Shown piece after piece: positions 61,956 through 64,000 of a DNA stretch of 64,000 nt. Positions within the stretch are counted from its first letter, which is position 1. Each line of letters begins with the position of its first letter. The notes beneath the pieces are model-generated. The model ran no database searches. It worked only from the letters and a program-made list of their open reading frames with translations, and had not been told where the DNA came from. The translations under genes and the position numbers were made by a program. The stretch is taken from contig NZ_LAIJ01000009.1 of the NCBI RefSeq assembly GCF_001449115.1, forward strand, positions 1,182,104 to 1,246,103. Direction: 5' to 3'. The DNA comes from Occallatibacter gabretensis. GTDB lineage: Bacteria > Acidobacteriota > Terriglobia > Terriglobales > Acidobacteriaceae.

Positions 61956-62543
61956 CTACGGCGACCGTCGCAACGCACCCTGTATCCAAAGGGGAAGAAG
62001 GGATGCGTGATTCTGCAGTCGATGGATAGCCCTTTCAGGAACTTTTTCGGTGAGCTGGCGGAGAACGTTGCCTACCTCGGTGGGGCCAGCCCACACCAGC
62101 GCCCGTAGCAGCTCTCCCTCGGGCTCATTCCAGAGGACAAGTTGCCAGTCGGGAACATGCTGAAGGTAAATCACCAGTTTGCCCATCTTGTACGAACGAG
62201 TTCTACCGGAAGTCCAAAAGACCATGTGCATCGGAACTTGAGTGGTCAAGCCAAGTCCGTTGGCGCAAGTCGCCCCAAAGGGCGCGATAGCTTTTCCTGA
62301 TTGGTTGGCAAGCTGTTCGATGAAAAGGTGGACTCCGGGTCCATGGCGGCCAAATCGACTGATAACGGTGGCTACATAGACTCCGCGAGAAACTCTAAAG
62401 ACTTCGCCGCATTTTGCTAAGGCGCAGAGCGTCCGAGATATATTTTCTCTATCTGCGAGATGGAGGAATGCCGCTGCCGTCACGGATGTCCCTTCGGGCA
62501 TCTTCGCGAACTCCGCAATGATCGCTTTGGTTAGTTCTTGCAT
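61956..62543 (-). CDS. AbiEi-like (DUF6088) antitoxin
   Basis: This 195-residue protein has a winged-helix start (MQELTKAIIAEFAKMPEGTSVTAAAFLHLAD...GEVFRVSRGVYVATVISRFG) and the longer C-terminal body of DUF6088/AbiEi-type antitoxins of type IV toxin-antitoxin systems. An AbiEii-type nucleotidyltransferase toxin would be expected next to it but is not seen. It may be an orphan regulator or may repress nearby defence genes. TATACT at 62553-62558 (minus strand) suggests a promoter with a very short leader. Confidence 0.72.
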   Translation of the reverse strand: MQELTKAIIAEFAKMPEGTSVTAAAFLHLADRENISRTLCALAKCGEVFRVSRGVYVATVISRFGRHGPGVHLFIEQLANQSGKAIAPFGATCANGLGLTTQVPMHMVFWTSGRTRSYKMGKLVIYLQHVPDWQLVLWNEPEGELLRALVWAGPTEVGNVLRQLTEKVPERAIHRLQNHASLLPLWIQGALRRSP

Positions 62544-62767
62544 ACCAGCGGAAGTATAAAGATGCGGTCGGTTCTGGTGACAGTCTGGGTCGATGTTTAG
62601 CCCGTCGGGTGGGCGGATTTAGGCGCTCTCGCTCCTCTGAGAGCGACCTTCAGGGCGGGAAGACAGGCGCTTAGCGTAAGAGAGAGGCAGGGAATGTCTA
62701 CGAGGCCTCTACGGCACCCGAGAGGACACCCAATTACACCCGTTTGATTCGCATCCTTAGAGGTAAA

Positions 62768-62797
62768 GCGGGCGGCGGAAGCCGCCCGCCGATTTTT
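62768..62797. terminator. Terminator near the ardC 3' end
   Basis: GCGGGCGGC (62768-62776) and GCCGCCCGC (62781-62789) form a perfect 9-base stem with loop GGAA, followed on the plus strand by TTTTTC. It works best for plus-strand transcripts but can also end ardC transcription. Confidence 0.7.
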
Positions 62798-62799
62798 CT

Positions 62800-63729
62800 T
62801 TAGCTTGCTTCCGCTAGTCGAGGGGCATCAGAGAGAGCAGTGTCGGCCTTGATCTCAAGAGCAGACAGGATCACGGCAGAAGTCTTCTGGATAACTTCGA
62901 GGCTTTCGGTGAGAAGTGCAGCATTGCCGTGATACAGGTGGATGTAGTCGGCGGATGCCCTGCCTGTGGTGAGACCAATGGTCTTGCCCACAACAAATGC
63001 GATGGCCTCGGCCTCAGTTTCTCGAACGGTCTTGGTTGTCGCAGTGTGCCGCTCAGCCTTATGAAGCATTTCGTGTGAGAGTTCGTGAACAAGCGTGCTG
63101 AACTCCTCGGCTTCGCCCTGTCCAGGAAGGATGGCAATCCTGCCGCCGTAGCTCATCCCCAAAGCAGGGGCAATGCTCTCCTTGAACTCAAGCTGGATGT
63201 CCTGGGCGATGATGAAATCAATCAACCGCTCCCGGTATTCTCCAACGGTGCCCGTGACGCGCTCGGAAAGTGCGGGAAGCTCTTTCCCTTCGGTCTGCGA
63301 AACATCAAAGACGTAGGCCGAGCGAAACCCGACCAATACAGCTTGGTTCTGAGTGCGGATGTCTTTCTCGGCTTCGGCATCCTTCTTTCGCCGAACTCCG
63401 ATCACAGGAGCAAGGATGCGGATTCCGCGCTCTCCCTTCCTGACCTTCCGGCCAAGCTGGTTCCATGCGTAGAGTCCAGTAACACGGGTTGCGTCCGGCT
63501 TCTGCCGCGCAATCTCAAGGATGTTGCCAAAGCTGTAATTGTGAAAACGTCCCATCGCTGTAAGGTATGCGGTGAGTCCGTCTGAGTGGCCCTGTTCCAA
63601 CTGCTCGATAAGGGCTAGGACGTTGGCCGCTACAGCCTCTTTCGCCGTCTGTTGCTTTGGCTGCGGCTGTTTGAGGTTCTGGGTGAATGGGGTGACAGTG
63701 GATGCGGTGGTGATAGCTGCGGTGTTCAT
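62800..63729 (-). CDS. ardC: ArdC antirestriction protein (ssDNA-binding plus metallopeptidase domain)
   Basis: This 309-residue protein matches ArdC. The N-terminal ssDNA-binding part, about 30-140, contains LTAYLTAMGRFHNYSFGNIL and VTGLYAWNQLGRKVRKGERG. The C-terminal half is an IrrE/M78-like metallopeptidase domain with HELSH at residues 215-219 and a downstream acidic helix (ETEAEAIAFVV). ArdC protects incoming DNA from restriction during conjugation. The ATG at 63729 has AAGGAGG 8 bases upstream. The location next to a stem-loop is typical of leading-region genes. Confidence 0.9.
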   Translation of the reverse strand: MNTAAITTASTVTPFTQNLKQPQPKQQTAKEAVAANVLALIEQLEQGHSDGLTAYLTAMGRFHNYSFGNILEIARQKPDATRVTGLYAWNQLGRKVRKGERGIRILAPVIGVRRKKDAEAEKDIRTQNQAVLVGFRSAYVFDVSQTEGKELPALSERVTGTVGEYRERLIDFIIAQDIQLEFKESIAPALGMSYGGRIAILPGQGEAEEFSTLVHELSHEMLHKAERHTATTKTVRETEAEAIAFVVGKTIGLTTGRASADYIHLYHGNAALLTESLEVIQKTSAVILSALEIKADTALSDAPRLAEAS

Positions 63730-63822
63730 GGGTGTTTCCTCCTTGCGGTTGCCGTTGCTTTTCATGCCATGCGTGGCATGTACCTACATGCCGAACGCCT
63801 CCTGGCGAAGGCGGGGCGGCAA

Positions 63823-63909
63823 GGCGCAAGGGAGGGGTATCGCCCACCCGATGGGCGAGCGTAGCGAGTGATTTTTACGCAGGGAAAATTATGGGGATAC
63901 CCTTGCGCC
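63823..63909 (-). promoter_or_regulatory. Long stem-loop upstream of ardC
   Basis: GGCGCAAGGG (63823-63832) pairs perfectly with CCCTTGCGCC (63900-63909); inside, TCGCCCA (63840-63846) pairs with TGGGCGA (63852-63858) around CCCGA. In single-stranded form this could fold into a promoter-like structure for ardC, as known for leading-region genes of conjugative plasmids. It is an inference from position and shape. Confidence 0.4.
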
Positions 63910-63942
63910 GCGCCAGGGCAGCGCCCTCAGTAGGTACCGAGG

Positions 63943-63979
63943 ACATGGTTTACACGAAAGACCGGAGACATCGTTTACA
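63943..63979. repeat. Direct repeat at the window edge, resembling an IS terminus
   Basis: ACATGGTTTACA (63943-63954) and ACATCGTTTACA (63968-63979) match at 11 of 12 positions, 25 bases apart. Bases of the form GGAGACATCGTTTACA recur at ends of IS481-like elements; if so, an insertion sequence begins or ends here. The element itself lies outside the window. Confidence 0.35.
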
Positions 63980-64000
63980 GATACGGAGGTCTGAGGGCTC

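Larger units (their letters stand above)
46518..64000. mobile_element. Integrated conjugative/mobilisable element (left part; extends beyond the window)
   Basis: From just upstream of rbfA, gene content changes: TraKLM-like genes, restriction-modification, RT-nitrilase, AbiEi-like antitoxin and ArdC follow in turn. Codon use is less extreme than in the host part. No integrase, relaxase or clear attachment site is seen within the window, so the left border near 46520-46840 is approximate. Confidence 0.65.

Noticed and set aside
1..64000. tRNA, rRNA and CRISPR arrays
   Set aside because: No T-loop/acceptor combination, rRNA segment or regularly spaced repeat was recognised on reading; a covariance-model scan was not possible.

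Overview
The window looks like a chromosomal segment of an acidobacterium (Terriglobia/Acidobacteriaceae-like). The main evidence is the PadR regulator coupled to a large MacB-like permease with no ATPase gene (the acidobacterial duplicated orphan permease, or ADOP, arrangement), the high G+C at third codon positions, and the many short palindromic intergenic repeats. The taxonomic call is an inference from gene content; no rRNA or tRNA gene was seen.

Layout, host part (1-46.5 kb). 0-5 kb: an FAD monooxygenase fragment, a PEP-mutase/isocitrate-lyase family enzyme, two exported proteins of unknown function, a GT1 glycosyltransferase and a YncE-like propeller. 5.7-8.4 kb: a small membrane protein, a thiol oxidoreductase-like protein, a radical SAM enzyme and a PIN/RHH toxin-antitoxin pair. 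8.5-11.3 kb: an ECF sigma factor, a zinc-finger anti-sigma factor and an exported PDZ protein, in one direction. 11.4-15.2 kb: an RNase H, an A/T-richer unknown gene and a Tat-exported phospholipase C. 15.3-23.8 kb: a carbohydrate cluster on the minus strand (glucoamylase, transketolase, RpiB, HAD phosphatase, 6-phosphogluconate dehydrogenase, glucose-6-phosphate dehydrogenase). 23.9-26.5 kb: a TPR protein, superoxide dismutase and an exported protein. 26.6-30.5 kb: a coupled trio (GMC oxidoreductase, GT4, aldo/keto reductase). 30.5-35.8 kb: a BaiN/HI0933 flavoprotein, a WaaE-like GT2, and an RsbU/RsbW/STAS partner-switching module with a TMEM175-like channel. 35.8-41.4 kb: the ADOP-PadR operon diverging from an M24 peptidase, then small membrane proteins. 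41.4-46.5 kb: a tandem GNAT, an ArnT-like glycosyltransferase, an NrnA-like phosphodiesterase and RbfA.

Layout, accessory part (about 46.6 kb to the right edge). Just upstream of rbfA the content changes to a mobile element of conjugative type. It starts with a structured intergenic stretch that may hold oriT, followed by three overlapping genes resembling TraK-TraL-TraM of IncP-type transfer systems. A defence block on the minus strand follows: type I restriction-modification (hsdM, an unusually long hsdS, hsdR) with a YgjP-like metalloprotease; a 1246-residue reverse transcriptase-nitrilase fusion of the defence-associated RT class (DRT type 1-like) with both active sites apparently intact; and an AbiEi-like antitoxin without a visible toxin. 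ArdC antirestriction protein closes the block, behind a long stem-loop that could act as a single-strand promoter. The last 60 bases carry a direct repeat like an insertion sequence terminus.

The most interesting candidates are the RT-nitrilase gene with its structured upstream non-coding region, the extended HsdS, the putative oriT/TraKLM block, and the stem-loop in front of ardC. All functional statements are read from motifs and context; none was tested by database search.
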